From Symbiodinium natans (taxonomy: Eukaryota; Sar; Dinophyceae; Suessiales; Symbiodiniaceae): DNA of 64,000 nt. Positions 1 through 9,128 of this stretch are shown in pieces. The position numbers and the translations under genes are program-made. The stretch's first letter is position 1. Each line of letters begins with the position of its first letter. The stretch is taken from NCBI GenBank assembly GCA_905221605.1, contig CAJNDS010002150.1, positions 379,985-443,984 on the forward strand. Direction: 5' to 3'. The notes beneath the pieces are model-generated. The model ran no database searches. It saw only the letters and a program-made list of their open reading frames with translations, and was not told the DNA's origin.

Positions 1-167
1 AATTAGTCGTGCAATTTGCGCATAGATCGGGCCACCATTTACATCGCCCTGCAAGTAGACGTCGCCGTCGTCTGTTGAAGCAACGTTGAAACGGAGAATT
101 AACATCAGCTCTTTGATAGAGTCCTGCGCCTGTTTCACACGTATTTCCACATTCTTGTCAAGCCCCA
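1..167 (-). CDS. Putative exon, cut by window edge
   Basis: The minus strand is open from an AG acceptor at 168-169 to the window edge, 55 codons. The peptide is clearly protein-like, with pieces such as SIKELMLILRF and GDVYLQGDVNGGPIYAQ. A second possible acceptor (CGCAG) lies at 124. The family was not recognised. Being leftmost on the minus strand, it would be the most downstream exon in view. Confidence 0.6.
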
Positions 168-180
168 CTTATATCTGTGG

Positions 181-500
181 GCCAGTGGATGGCACCAAAG
201 ACCGTGATTGGACTTACCATGCTGTAGCGCTTGGTGAATCTCACCGTCTTGCATTTATAATAACAATGCCAGACATTTGCAAGCGCTCTTCTGCCAGTTC
301 CCTCCAACAAGGCCATTTCCTTCAAGCTTACCAATCAGGGAGCTCGTCACGGACGCAAGGCCGATGTACCGATTGCGATACGAGCTGCCTCCACACACAT
401 GCCTTAAGAAGCCCACTTGGTGCACCAATGGATTACACCAGGGACCGTGATTGGACTTCCCGATGCCTTGGCGCTTTGTCACTCCCCGCGGGCAAGCCAT
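181..500. repeat. Diverged direct duplication, two ~70-bp copies
   Basis: Segments near 181-252 and 420-493 share a core around GACCGTGATTGGACTT and similar flanks, about 240 bp apart. In the first copy the minus strand carries a consensus GTAAGT; in the second the same place reads GGAAGT, so the possible donor is lost. Confidence 0.55.
218..247 (-). CDS. Putative micro-exon
   Basis: 30 nt on the minus strand between an AAG acceptor and a perfect GTAAGT donor, phase 1 on both sides, reading GEIHQALQH. The splice donor is the best evidence; the peptide is too short to judge. Confidence 0.33.
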
Positions 501-577
501 GCTTGGTCATTCCGAGCCCCGGCCCGTCGCCCCGAACCCCCCCAACTCCCCTAAACCAGCCCACCACCCACACTCAA

Positions 578-708
578 TCACTCAGTCATTTCAAGCCTTC
601 CGGCGGCAAGCTGGATTGCGCACTGTTGAGTCAAAAATTCGAGTTGAACATCGGAAAGACTCTTCGCGGGACAACCGGCGTGAGGAATTGTTGAGCCCTT
701 GCACTCAG
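578..708 (-). CDS. Putative terminal exon, Cys/GST module
   Basis: The acceptor CCGCAG precedes an open minus-strand reading ending in TGA at 578. Peptide pieces are ECKGSTIPHAGCPAKS and LSDVQLEFLTQQCAIQ. The Cys-Gly-Ser-Thr composition matches exons further right. No clear donor lies before the stop, so it may end a coding region. The overlapping plus-strand frame at 86-694 is judged a shadow. Confidence 0.5.
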
Positions 709-1133
709 CTGCGGAAACTGTCAGCGCTGAGTTTGCAGGGGAAGCCCTAGGACCCTAAACCTAAAACCCCAAACCCTAAACCCCTAAACCCTGGGAACCC
801 CAGAACGAGCCTCGTAACCACCATAAACAATTATAAAACAAACACCCTGTTGAGGAGACTCCTAAGTGGGTTTAGGGTTTTGGGGTATAGGGTTTAGAGT
901 TAAGTAAGTGGTGAGGGTAACAACCATTCGGGGGCCCTGGCATTTCGGGATGGAGGTTTCCTTTTTGCGATCTCTCCGTGCACGCAAGGTTCTTGAGGTC
1001 TTGCATGGACATTCTGGCACGGTCGATGACACGAGTCGGCGTGATTGAATGCGAAGTATCCCTAAACCCTAAACCCTAAACCCTAAACCCTAAACCCTAA
1101 ACCCTAAACCCTAAACCCTTATTTTGCTCCAGA
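709..1133. other. Stretch without a convincing gene
   Basis: Degenerate telomere-like heptamers with one GC-richer island at about 977-1045. On the minus strand that island has cysteines in more than one frame (for example STVPECPCKTS), so it may be another Cys module, but frame and ends are unresolved. Confidence 0.4.
1060..1118. repeat. CCCTAAA array
   Basis: About eight perfect tandem heptamers. The unit is the reverse of the TTTAGGG telomere type. Confidence 0.95.
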
Positions 1134-1164
1134 TCAGATCCCCAAATCAAGCCCAACTTTCGAT

Positions 1165-1437
1165 TTGGCCTTGCTTGCAAGACATGCGTTCCCTTTTGGG
1201 GCACCCGAAATATTAGGTGCCGTATTATCATCGGGATCCAAAAAAAGGGGCCCTAATGTTGACAGCCACCCATATGGAATATCCAGGAACATACCTAGTC
1301 TTTTTTTGCGAGAACAGGAGAAGATCGTTCTAACCAATCTCGTGCAGGCCGTAAATCTCTCAGCCCGCAACCTTCTTACCAAATCGGGAATTTCCTTCGA
1401 GCTCGTAAAGACAAACAGGGTGAAAGTACGGGATTAG
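1165..1437 (+). CDS. Open reading frame of 90 codons, strand uncertain
   Basis: One of the few longer ORFs free of telomere-derived peptide; pieces include FLREQEKIVLTNLVQAVN. The minus strand is also open here (DIPYGWLSTLGPLFLDP) and has possible donors GTAAGA and GTATGT, so strand and reality are both open. No family recognised. Confidence 0.25.
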   Translation: MALLARHAFPFGAPEILGAVLSSGSKKRGPNVDSHPYGISRNIPSLFLREQEKIVLTNLVQAVNLSARNLLTKSGISFELVKTNRVKVRD

Positions 1438-1520
1438 GGAAGGGGTGGAGGTTTTCTGGGGATCAGGGGCACCTGCAACTTAAACCCTAAATCCTAAACT
1501 CTGAACCCTAAACCCTAAAC

Positions 1521-1590
1521 CCCCTCAACAAAACAGGGGCCCTCCCTCTGTGGACCCGTGCCGCAGAAGTCCTTGCAGAAAACTGGGTCC
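1521..1590 (-). CDS. Putative exon, Cys-rich module
   Basis: ACACAG acceptor, then DPVFCKDFCGTGPQREG, then a GTTTAGGG donor made by the adjoining telomere repeat. The DPVxCK and CGTG spacing matches the exons at 23079 and 18238. Infer part of a Cys-repeat protein. Confidence 0.55.
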
Positions 1591-1779
1591 TGTGTGTTGG
1601 GTGTGGGCTGTGTGGATTTGGGCTTGCGGGGTCCTGAGCCCTTACACCCAAAAACACCCCGACGGCCTTGAGCCTAAAAGGCCCAAAAACCCGAGAGAGC
1701 AAAGAAACAGTAAACATCCGAAGGGGTTTAAGGCTTAGGGGTGGATTGGAACTACCCCCCCCCTCACACTGCGCAAACT

Positions 1780-2157
1780 CCAAAAAACCCTCAAGGCCTG
1801 AACCCCCAAACCCTACATCCTCAACCCTTAACTCACAACCCTAAAACCCTAAACCCCAAATCCCAGAAACCTTGAACCCCAGAACCCTGGAACCCAAAAT
1901 CTTATAATCCCGAAAGCCAAAAACTCGCTACCCCAGAACCTTAAACCCCACAAAGCCTGAACCCGAACACCTCAAACCAAAATCCTAACCCCGGCAATCC
2001 TCGACCCTCACAACCTAAACTCCCCAGAGCCCCCCAGAACTCCCCAAAGTCCCCCAAACTCCCCAAAAGCCCCCTAAACTCCCCCAAACCTTCCCCTCAA
2101 CTCCCCCAAACCCCCCACTAAGCTCCCCCAAAGCCCCCCCCCCCCCTAACTCCTGCG
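1780..2157. repeat. Degenerate CCCTAAA/CCCCAAA tract with C run
   Basis: Imperfect heptamers drift into CCCCAAA and CCCCCAAA words and a C homopolymer near 2137-2146. No gene seen. Confidence 0.7.
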
Positions 2158-2426
2158 GGTTTAGGGTTTAGGGTTTAGGGTTTAGGGTTTAGGGTTCCTG
2201 CATCCCTGAGGTGGGGCCCCGGGCGTAGCACTCCGAATCGGTGCTGCCCAGTCGTGGTTCACCTGCCTGGCCCAATGTGATGTAAGGGTTTTGGGGTTTA
2301 GGGTTTGGGGTTTAGGGTTTGGGGTTTAGGGTTGAGGGTTGAGGGTTTTGGGGTTTAGGGTTTGGGGTTTAGGGTTTTGGGGTTTAGGGTTTGGGGTTTA
2401 GGGTTGAGGGTTGAGGGTTTAGGGCT
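2158..2426. repeat. TTTAGGG array and alternating TTTGGGG/TTTAGGG array around an exon
   Basis: Perfect TTTAGGG at 2158-2196, then after a short island a higher-order pattern at 2281-2426 alternating TTTGGGG with TTTAGGG and TTGAGGG units. Confidence 0.85.
2199..2266 (-). CDS. Putative exon, LGSTD Cys module
   Basis: GGGCCAG acceptor in phase 0, then AGEPRLGSTDSECYARG. It aligns with the exon at 16913 (PRLGSTEIDCC) and that at 12552. No GT donor lies before the coding strand enters CCCTAAA repeats and a stop, so it is either terminal or uses a non-GT donor. Confidence 0.5.
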
Positions 2427-3203
2427 GGGCCGATTGAGGGCTTCGGGGCTGTCGAGCAATGGAGGCTTGAGGAGCGGTTTACGTCAGCAGCTAAAGAACC
2501 CGGACATGACGCCCTAAACCTACAGGAGAGATACTCTTAAGGGACCTTGGGGATTATTTAGGGGATATCGGGCATAGGGGCTATATAAGGGAACCGGCAT
2601 ATATAGGGGTTATATAGGAGACTAAGATAAAGGGTCCCTTCTAGGGGTCCTTCCTCATCCCAGTTAATAGACCCTAAGTCTCACAAAGCAAGCCCTAACG
2701 ACTCCAAACCTGGCACCTTTCTGTAAGCAAGCCGCATCATGAACTCAGCAAACCCTCAAGGCTCATGTCTAAACCTAAGCCATGCACAGTGACGAAACAC
2801 GGAGATCCTTGGTCATTGACCACTCGTATGCCCCTAAGCCCAAAAACCCTGCGGTTTCGGGCCGACGGCCTCCGGCCTCAAAGTCAAGAGTTTCAATCCG
2901 AAGCTGGCAATGTAAAGAGGCTGTCTACGTGGGTGAACCGACGAAACAATGCCCTGGCCTAATTCCCTCCACGCAACAATAACTCAATAGCCTGCTCAAC
3001 CTTCAAAAAAACCGAAAGCCTGAACCCGAAGCTGAACTTCAAAAAGCTGTCAGAGGCGAAGAAGACTAAAGAACCAAGAAACCTACACCCCCGCAAACTC
3101 TCAAGGTCTAAGCAGGTAGAAGCTGGAAAGCTGCAAAAACCCCCCGAACCCCTGAGTCGCCAAACCACAAGCCACCAAGCCCTGCATAAACCCTAAACAA
3201 CTC
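2427..3203. other. No firm gene; open islands on both strands
   Basis: 2765-2982 is open on both strands (plus SRVSIRSWQCKEAVYVGE; minus also protein-like), so coding is unresolved. 2530-2690 is AT-richer with partial inverted words but no clear element. Confidence 0.35.
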
Positions 3204-3359
3204 TAAACCCTAAACCCTAAACGCTAAACCCTAAACCCAAAACCCTAAACCCTAAACCCTAAACCCTAAACCCGAACCCTAAACCCTAAACCCTAAACCC
3301 TAAACCCTAAACCCAAAACCCTAAACCCAAAACCCTAAACCCTAAACCCTAAACCCTAA
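3204..3359. repeat. CCCTAAA array, 156 bp
   Basis: About 22 units with a few CCCAAAA and CCCGAA variants. Confidence 0.95.
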
Positions 3360-3452
3360 CTGTAACTAGACCCAGGAGGCACCTAGGAACGCCCTTTCGG
3401 AGAGCAAGGGGCTGTAGACCCTAAACACAAAGGGAACAGGGGCCTACTCTGG

Positions 3453-3560
3453 GCCTTCGGTTGGGATGTTCTCCTTCATGGGGATTGCAGCACCCCCCCT
3501 CGTTTATAATCCCTACTAAGGGCTGTTAGTAGAAGGGGGGAACATCCCAAGCCCGAGGCA
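3453..3560. mobile_element. Foldback element, family I (GGGATGTT ends)
   Basis: Inverted ends GCCTTCGGTTGGGATGTT and its near reverse complement, with the internal motif ACTAAGGGCTGTTAGTA. Five more copies lie at 6469, 8500, 9129, 19986 and 37283. Non-coding and MITE-like; no transposase seen. Confidence 0.75.
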
Positions 3561-3670
3561 ACAAACCCTAAACCCTAAACCCGAAACCCTAACCCTAACA
3601 AACCCTACAGACCCTACAGACCCTACAAACCCTAAACCCTAAACCCTAAACCCTACAAACCCATGAAGAC

Positions 3671-3741
3671 CTGGCTGCCCGCCTGGGCGCCCTTTCGCGT
3701 CCACTTTGTGGGGAACTGAGGGCAGCAGAACACTTCGGAGG
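3671..3741 (-). CDS. Putative exon, Cys module
   Basis: CCCGAG acceptor and CAG/GTCTTC donor enclose SEVFCCPQFPTKWTRKG. The TKW word recurs in related form (STQWKPA) at 22595. CCCTAAA arrays lie immediately left. Confidence 0.45.
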
Positions 3742-3869
3742 CTCGGGATATACACCCTCGACCCGAAACCCTAAACCCTAAACCCTGAACCCTAAACCCT
3801 GCACCCTACACCCCAAACCCCAAACCCTAAACCCAATAGGTTCGGGGTTCGCGGTTTGGGCTATAGGTT

Positions 3870-4232
3870 TTGAGGCTAGGCAGCCCAAATCCTGCATCAT
3901 GGGCATCAGCTGCCACAGGCCTTTAGGGAGCATCAGCTGCCACAGGCTTTGGGGCCAGGCAGCCCAAAGCCGGACCTCCTGAGCATCAGCTGCCACAGGC
4001 CTTTGGGGCCAGGCAGCCCAAACCAAGCATCACAAGCATCAGCTGCAATAGGCCTTTGAGACTAGGCAGCCCAAACGGGCATCATGCGCATCAGCTGCCA
4101 CAGGTCTTTGGGGCTAGGCAGCCCACATCGGGCATCATGAGCATCAGCTGCCACAGGCCATTGGGGTTATGCTGCCCAAAGCCAGCATCCCAAACAAAGC
4201 ATCATGAGCATCAGCCACAGGCTGTTGGGGCT
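3870..4232. repeat. Minisatellite, ~60-bp unit, about 6 copies
   Basis: Imperfect tandem units sharing CATCAGCTGCCACAGGC and CAGGCAGCCCAAA. The open frames over it follow the unit and are not taken as genes. 4233-4653 holds nothing recognisable beyond short degenerate heptamers. Confidence 0.85.
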
Positions 4233-4653
4233 TGGGATCTCTGGGTGTGCGAAGTCCTAGGATGTCAACCCTGAGCCAGATTGCCAACTCTTCGACTCTT
4301 AAGACGCCGAACTCCTCAGTCTGCCAAGCCTTGAATCCTAATCTCGGAATCCAGTACCCGCCCACATGTTGCCCCTAAAAACCCACAAGAGAAGAGCTCA
4401 GATGATTGCGCCAAAACTCCAGAGCCCAAGCCCAAACCCGCAACAAAAATGCCCCACACCGAAAGCCCCTTTGAAAGCCCCTTTGAGCTGGAACAGCTTC
4501 ACGCTGAGTCGTCGAACAACTGAGCGAGAACCTCACACCCCACACCTCTTCATCTTGAAAAGCTGAACTCTCCAAGCCCAAACCCCCCTACACTCAACCT
4601 AGCCCTCTCCAAAGAGTCTACATCAACCTCTAAACCCTAGACTCTGAACCAAC

Positions 4654-4722
4654 CCCAAATGGCGGAAGGTTCTGTGCCGCCTGTGTCGTGTATTTGCTGC
4701 AGAGCTTGGGCTCACAGCACTC
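4654..4722 (-). CDS. Putative exon, Glu-Cys-Cys module
   Basis: Exactly 69 nt, 23 codons, phase 0 at both ends. AAGTCAG acceptor, then ECCEPKLCSKYTTQAAQN, donor GTTGGT. The exon begins at the ECC motif, as do those at 6775, 9254, 18238 and 23079. This CC-x4-C-x2-Y spacing is typical of Cys-repeat surface proteins (inference). Confidence 0.6.
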
Positions 4723-5177
4723 CTGACTTGGCGTTTAGGGTATGGGGCTTGCAGCTTTCAGGGCCTTGACCCACATTTGTGCGTCATGCGACTCTTGGCT
4801 GCAGAGGGCTCTCCAACCCTTTAGGGCTTTAGGGCTTTGCAGTAAACTCGAAAAAGTTGAGGCATAATTCTCCCCAAACCCCAAAAGGTATACTAAAGGG
4901 AATCCCATCTCTAGTCATCCTTAAACCATGTTTCCAACTTTCCGGAGTTTACTGTAGGGCTTGCGGCTGCGGGTTCCAGCCTCAGGACCCTCAATCCAAG
5001 GCCTTCAAACCTCCCGGCTGCAGGCTTGCAAGGGTTTGAATCGCAGGAAGAACCAGGGTTTTGGATTTGGGGTCTCGGATTTAGGGTTTCGAGTTTGGGG
5101 CTTCTCGGTTGCTGGGACTCCGGTCGCGCTTGGCGCTTGACCCGAAACCCCAAAACCCTAAACCCTGAATCCTATTT
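4723..5177. other. No gene seen
   Basis: Degenerate telomere-like text and short islands. The open frames at 4857-5153 on both strands are rich in repeat-derived residues and lack paired splice sites. Confidence 0.4.
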
Positions 5178-5242
5178 AAACCCTAAACCCTAAACCCTAA
5201 ACCCTAAACCCTAAACCCTAAACCCTAAACCCTAAACCCTAA
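5178..5242. repeat. CCCTAAA array
   Basis: About nine perfect units directly abutting the exon at 5244; TTTAGGG follows at 5347-5380. A clear case of the left/right array polarity. Confidence 0.95.
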
Positions 5243-5243
5243 C

Positions 5244-5310
5244 AAATTCCTGCACACATCTGCCACGTCTCCTCGTCGGTGCTGCCCAGCCAGCGCATCG
5301 CTTTGCTGTC
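5244..5310 (-). CDS. Putative exon, LGSTD module
   Basis: GGCTTGCAG acceptor, then DSKAMRWLGSTDEETWQMC, donor GTTAGGG at the array. Shares LGSTD with exons at 2199, 16913 and 12552. Confidence 0.55.
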
Positions 5311-5434
5311 CTGCAAGCCACGGGGCTTCGGGCTTGTAGGGGTTAAGGGTTTAGGGTTTAGGGTTTAGGGTTTAGGGTTAACGTTGAGGGTTAAGGGGCT
5401 TAGGTTTGGTGGCACCCTATACAGCCGAAAGCCT

Positions 5435-5614
5435 TCAGCGGAGTAGGTGGAGCATGTAGGGCTTGTGGGATAGATGCCTGCTGGGCTGCAGCGCTTCTCC
5501 CTTCACCTTGCACACTGTGGGTGGAAAAGCCTCTTCCCTGGTGTAAAATTTAAAACTTAGGGCTTGGCTTTGGGGCAATGACAACGGAACAGGCCAAGAA
5601 GCCTTCGGCAGCAT
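5435..5614 (-). CDS. Small ORF, 59 codons, or two exons
   Basis: Open from an ATG at 5614 to TGA at 5435, with pieces FKFYTREEAFPPTVCKVKG and SHKPYMLHLLR. A CAAG acceptor at 5507 could make the last 24 codons a separate exon. A second frame upstream (KQFMKLCCRRLL) is also open. Confidence 0.3.
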   Translation of the reverse strand: MLPKASWPVPLSLPQSQALSFKFYTREEAFPPTVCKVKGEALQPSRHLSHKPYMLHLLR

Positions 5615-5711
5615 AATTTCATGAACTGCTTCTGTCCTTCTTCCGGTCGTACATCGTGCCTAGGGAAGGTCTAAGGTTACGTATTTATTCTGGGGAGGCG
5701 GCGAAAAGAGT

Positions 5712-5751
<40 letters not shown>
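5712..5751. repeat. G homopolymer, 40 nt
   Basis: Uninterrupted G run, the longest in the window. Another of 35 nt lies at 6732-6766. On the coding (minus) strand these are C tracts. Confidence 0.95.
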
Positions 5752-6468
5752 CTTCCTTACTGGAGCTTCATGGGTAGACATGTAGGCCATACCTAGTTCC
5801 CTAGTTCTAAGACAATAGCCAGCCCCCAAACCCCAAACCATCAAACCCCAAACGACCTTCAAGTAGACCCTAAGCCCTAAACCTAAAGCCTAAACCCTAA
5901 ACCCGAGGTTTAGGTGTCAGCAGCACTGCACAGGGAGTTGCGTGGAGCATCGCGTGAGGTGCCCAGAGAGACACAGGGCACCGCGCCGAGAAAATTTCAG
6001 TTCATGTCTTGGGGCTTTGGCCTCTATGGCGTAACCCTCAGCCCAAAAAGTTGGCCGAAGTTTCAGGCAAACCAAGACTCTAAGTTTGTGCAAAGCCTTC
6101 CAGGATTCCAGGACTCCAGTCTTGGCATTGCGTCCACCCCAAGTTCAGGGCTTCGGGGTTTGAATGGGCTTTGGGAGGTTGAGGGTTTAGGGTTTAGGGT
6201 TTAGGGTTTAGGGTTTAGGGTTTAGGGTTTAGGGTCCTTAACCCTCTAAGCCCTGTATAGCCACAAGTCTTGAAATCGACGAGGCGGTGGTTGCCAGACT
6301 TCTGGTTTGAGGTCGTAGGCAGCTTGAAGGGTACAGTTTCCGGAGAGGGGCTTTCGGGTTTGGGGCTTTAGGAAGTAGGTACCTTCCACTGAACTGTTGT
6401 CGGAACACCTTTTTGAAACATACTGCTTGCCCCTGAGACACAGATCCAATCAACAAAAACAATAAGCT
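5752..6468. other. Mixed stretch with TTTAGGG array
   Basis: A plus-strand island at 5914-6030 is open in two frames (AALHRELRGASREVPRE; QHCTGSCVEHRVRC) and unresolved. TTTAGGG array at 6183-6236. Confidence 0.4.
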
Positions 6469-6538
6469 GGGATGTTGCCCCATAGCAGGGGTTACTATAG
6501 TGCCGATTAAGGACTGTTAGTATAAGGGGGAACATCCC
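6469..6538. mobile_element. Foldback element, family I
   Basis: GGGATGTTGCCC at the left, TTAGTATAAGGGGGAACATC at the right, and GGACTGTTAG inside. Shortened left arm relative to 19986. Confidence 0.75.
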
Positions 6539-6609
6539 GTGTTGGGTTTAGGGTTGAGGGTTGAGGGTTGAGGGTTTAGGGTTTAGGGTTCAGGTTCACG
6601 TGGGTCAAC

Positions 6610-6690
6610 CTGAAGCCAAGAAACCGATGCCATCGCCGTCGTAGTCGGTTGTGCAGTTGTAATCAGAGCAGGACCTCCGCATCTCACTTT
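6610..6690 (-). CDS. Putative exon, Cys-rich with acidic calcium-like loop
   Basis: 81 nt, phase 1 on both sides, CCCAG acceptor and CAG/GTTGAC donor. Peptide SCSDYNCTTDYDGDGIG: the D-x-D-G-D-G-I-G run resembles the calcium loops of EF-hand, dockerin and thrombospondin type 3 repeats. SDYNCT also matches the DYxCSK exons. A secreted or surface calcium-binding repeat protein is inferred. Confidence 0.6.
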
Positions 6691-6730
6691 CTGGGCATGA
6701 GGGTTTAGGGTTAACGCTTTAGGTTTAGGG

Positions 6731-6767
<37 letters not shown>

Positions 6768-6774
6768 GTGGGCT

Positions 6775-6831
6775 TTAGGGTTTGGGGAGTCTTGCCCAGT
6801 TCGAGCCAAGCAGCACCTCATCACAGCACTC
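6775..6831 (-). CDS. Putative exon, Glu-Cys-Cys module
   Basis: Acceptor CTCTTTGCAG, then ECCDEVLLGSNWARLP and a TAA inside the repeats. An early GTGCTG could be a donor after ECCDE. The module start coincides with the splice site, as in its paralogues. Confidence 0.5.
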   Translation of the reverse strand, partial: ECCDEVLLGSNWARLPKP

Positions 6832-7314
6832 CTGCAAAGAGTGCCACTGCCGTCTCCGGTCTACGGTTTAGGGTTTAAGCCTTGCGGCCAGAATAGGGGG
6901 TTCTCGAGGTTCTATACCAAACACCAAATATCGCAAACAAAAGGAAACCAGACAACTGAAACCTGAACTCCAAACACCAAGCTCCCTTGAAGGTCTCTAG
7001 TCTCAACCACCAACGAACTCAACAAACCAGGGGCCTTGCAGGTAGGTAATCTTCAGGTTTATGGCCCAGGGTCAGTTACATGTGTGTATACGTAGATATT
7101 ATGCGTGTATGCATGAATATCCGTGGCCATGTTGTTTTACTTGCTACAGAGCCCTAAACCCTTGTGGACCCTTAGAGACCCCATACCCTAAACCCTAAAC
7201 CGTAAACCCTAAACCCTGAACCCTGAACCCTAAACCCTAAACCCTGAACCCTAAACCCTGAACCCCTGGGCCACACATCATGGGATACAAGGTCGGGGTT
7301 GTCTTGCTTTGGGC

Positions 7315-7453
7315 ACTTGGAGGTTCATGGGTAGTTATAGTAGTCAGGGTTGTAATTATGAAGGTTGTAGCTATAGCCCTATTTCGGCGAAATAGGGTTG
7401 TAAGTATGAAAGTTGTAGATATAACCCTATTTCGGGTGTCCATGAAACCTCCA
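7315..7453. mobile_element. Foldback element, family III (TGGAGGTTCATGG ends)
   Basis: Inverted ends ACTTGGAGGTTCATGG and CCATGAAACCTCCA. Inside are two direct copies of a ~30-bp word, 7358-7387 and 7408-7437, sharing GTTGTAG and CCCTATTTCGG. Confidence 0.7.
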
Positions 7454-7678
7454 TGACCATGCCCGCATGTCCAAGGGCAAGAACAAGGGGCAGGTTTTGG
7501 TGCGCTGTGAGTTGTGATTGGGTGGTCTTGCTACTGCCTTCAGCTAACATATGCTACACCCGAAGCCCGAACCGAAACCCTGAACCCGAAATCTTACCCA
7601 CATGACGAAACCTCGCAAGTTTCAAGAAGTGGGGAGGACCCAGTGGCCCCTTGAATCCCTCATTTAGGGTTGAGAAAC

Positions 7679-7732
7679 CGATTGTGGTCCTCGAAGGTCC
7701 CGCCGAGTGTCTTGTCGTCCTCAGGCCACTTC
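7679..7732 (-). CDS. Putative exon
   Basis: 54 nt between CTCGGCAG and TCG/GTTTCTC, same phase at both ends, reading KWPEDDKTLGGTFEDHN. Strongly protein-like in one frame only. Family unknown. Confidence 0.55.
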
Positions 7733-8067
7733 CTGCCGAGGAGGGAGAGAAAGGAAGCCAGTATGAGGGTTTAGGGTGTTTGGTGTAACCATAACCCTGC
7801 TCCCTGGTACTGTGAGCACCGTATCATACCACCCCCCCCCACCCCCCCCAACCCCTAAACCCTATTTCGGCAAGGCTGCTGGAGCAAAGGTTGCGGATGG
7901 TCGGCCGAGCGTGGATCTACACCCTAACCCACCGCCTAATCCCCAAATCAACTGGCTCTGGCCTCAGCTACCCGGGTTTAGGGTTTTGGGTTGAGGGCCC
8001 CTTCAAGCGAAACCGCAAACCGGTGCAGATTGATGCTTCTCACCGTGTACTTCGGCTAAGGGTATCA

Positions 8068-8140
8068 TAGGGTTTAGGGTTTAGGGTTTAGGGGTTAGGG
8101 GTTAGGGTGTAGGGTTTAGGGTTTAGGGTTTAGGGTTTAG
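8068..8140. repeat. TTTAGGG array with variants
   Basis: Units TTTAGGG with GGTTAGGGG and GTGTAGGG variants. Here TTTAGGG lies left of the exon, an exception to the common polarity. Confidence 0.9.
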
Positions 8141-8149
8141 GAATCCAAC

Positions 8150-8255
8150 CTGGCCTGAGGGAGCATGGAATCGATTCCGCTGCGCGACTGGCGGTGCTTC
8201 AGACATCGGTTTTCGTGACCCGCGCGCGTGTCGACACGCGCGTAATTGCAGGAGC
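8150..8255 (-). CDS. Putative exon, Cys-containing
   Basis: AACAG acceptor and CCAG/GTTGGA donor, 106 nt open in one frame as SCNYARVDTRAGHENRC then LKHRQSRSGIDSML. Contains a perfect 20-bp palindrome at 8223-8242. A second frame is also open, so moderate confidence. Confidence 0.4.
8223..8242. repeat. Perfect 20-bp palindrome
   Basis: CGCGCGTGTCGACACGCGCG reads the same on both strands; it contains only CpG-rich words and a GTCGAC core. Confidence 0.9.
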
Positions 8256-8288
8256 CTGTTGAGCTTCGAGGGTCTGGGGTTTGGGGTT

Positions 8289-8383
8289 TAGGCACCCTAA
8301 ACCCTAAACCCTAAACCCTAAACCCTAACCCCTAAACCCTAAACCCTAAACCCTAAACTCTAAGCCTAAACCCTAAACCCGAA
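8289..8383. repeat. CCCTAAA array
   Basis: About 13 units, a few CCCCTAA or CTCTAAG variants. Confidence 0.9.
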
Positions 8384-8426
8384 ACACCCTTGATGTCTGG
8401 ACCCAAAGACCCCCAAACTCCAAAAC

Positions 8427-8475
8427 CTGTCCTGGCAGTCCACTTCGTCGAGCTGCCTTTGCTGGCTCGAGGGTG
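8427..8475 (-). CDS. Putative exon
   Basis: CAG/GTTTTG donor at 8426/8427 and acceptor choices CTCGAG or AAGGCAG. Frames read QQRQLDEVDCQD or SKGSSTKWTAR, both resembling other exons here. Exact start unresolved. Confidence 0.4.
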
Positions 8476-8499
8476 GCGCACCCCTTAAGCCTTATCAAT

Positions 8500-8660
8500 G
8501 GGATGTTCCGCCCTATACTAACAGGGTTTAGGGTTTAGGGTTTAGGGTGTAGGGTGTAGGGTTTAGGGTTTCTAGCAGTCTTGAATAGGGAATATAGTAC
8601 CCCCCCCCCCTCTTATTATCATCCCTTTTAAGGGCTGGTAGTACAAAGGGGGGACGTCCC
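8500..8660. mobile_element. Family I foldback interrupted by telomere repeats
   Basis: Left arm GGGATGTTCCGCCCTATACT and right arm ending GGGGACGTCCC match the uninterrupted copies at 19986 and 37283. TTTAGGG units at 8525-8571 sit inside, flanked by CTAACAG (8518-8524) and CTAGCAG (8572-8578), a near-perfect 7-bp repeat of one place in the element. Confidence 0.8.
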
Positions 8661-9128
8661 AACTTATCAATCCTAAAACCTTCAAGCCCGGCATGTGGGG
8701 TCTGGGCTCAGGGTTTTGGGGGCCGCCGAAATACTCCAACAGACCAACAGAAACTCTGCATTCAATCCCTAAACCCGGAAGCCTACACCCTGAGTAAGCC
8801 CTAATACTAGATGACACTACTCCCTCAACCCCACTCCAAACTTAAACGCTACATGGACTATAGCCAAGAGGAGCCAACCTCCAGATTGCTACCCATGAAC
8901 CTGCAGGTAAGTCGACCCAAGACCTAACCTTGAAAACCTGGGGTGCGCGCCCTAAATTTAGGGTTTAGGGTTTAGGGTTATTCTTGAACCCAAAGCCCTA
9001 AAACCGAAGCCCAAAACCCTAAAGCCTGACCGTCATACCCATAACCTGATGTGCACCCTGAACCGAATCTTCAAAGTGTACGGCGTCTGGCTCTAGTTCC
9101 GGGCACTGGGTGCCAGCGCACAAGTTCT

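Noticed and set aside
86-694. Longest ORF, 202 codons on plus
   Set aside because: It overlaps better minus-strand exons at 1-167, 218-247 and 578-708, contains a DNA-level duplication, and its end is the mirror of the 578-708 exon.
5677-5862. Minus ORF with a polyproline stretch
   Set aside because: The prolines come from the 40-nt G homopolymer; same reason for frames over G/C runs at 21423, 35888, 36000, 37851, 51139 and 62346.
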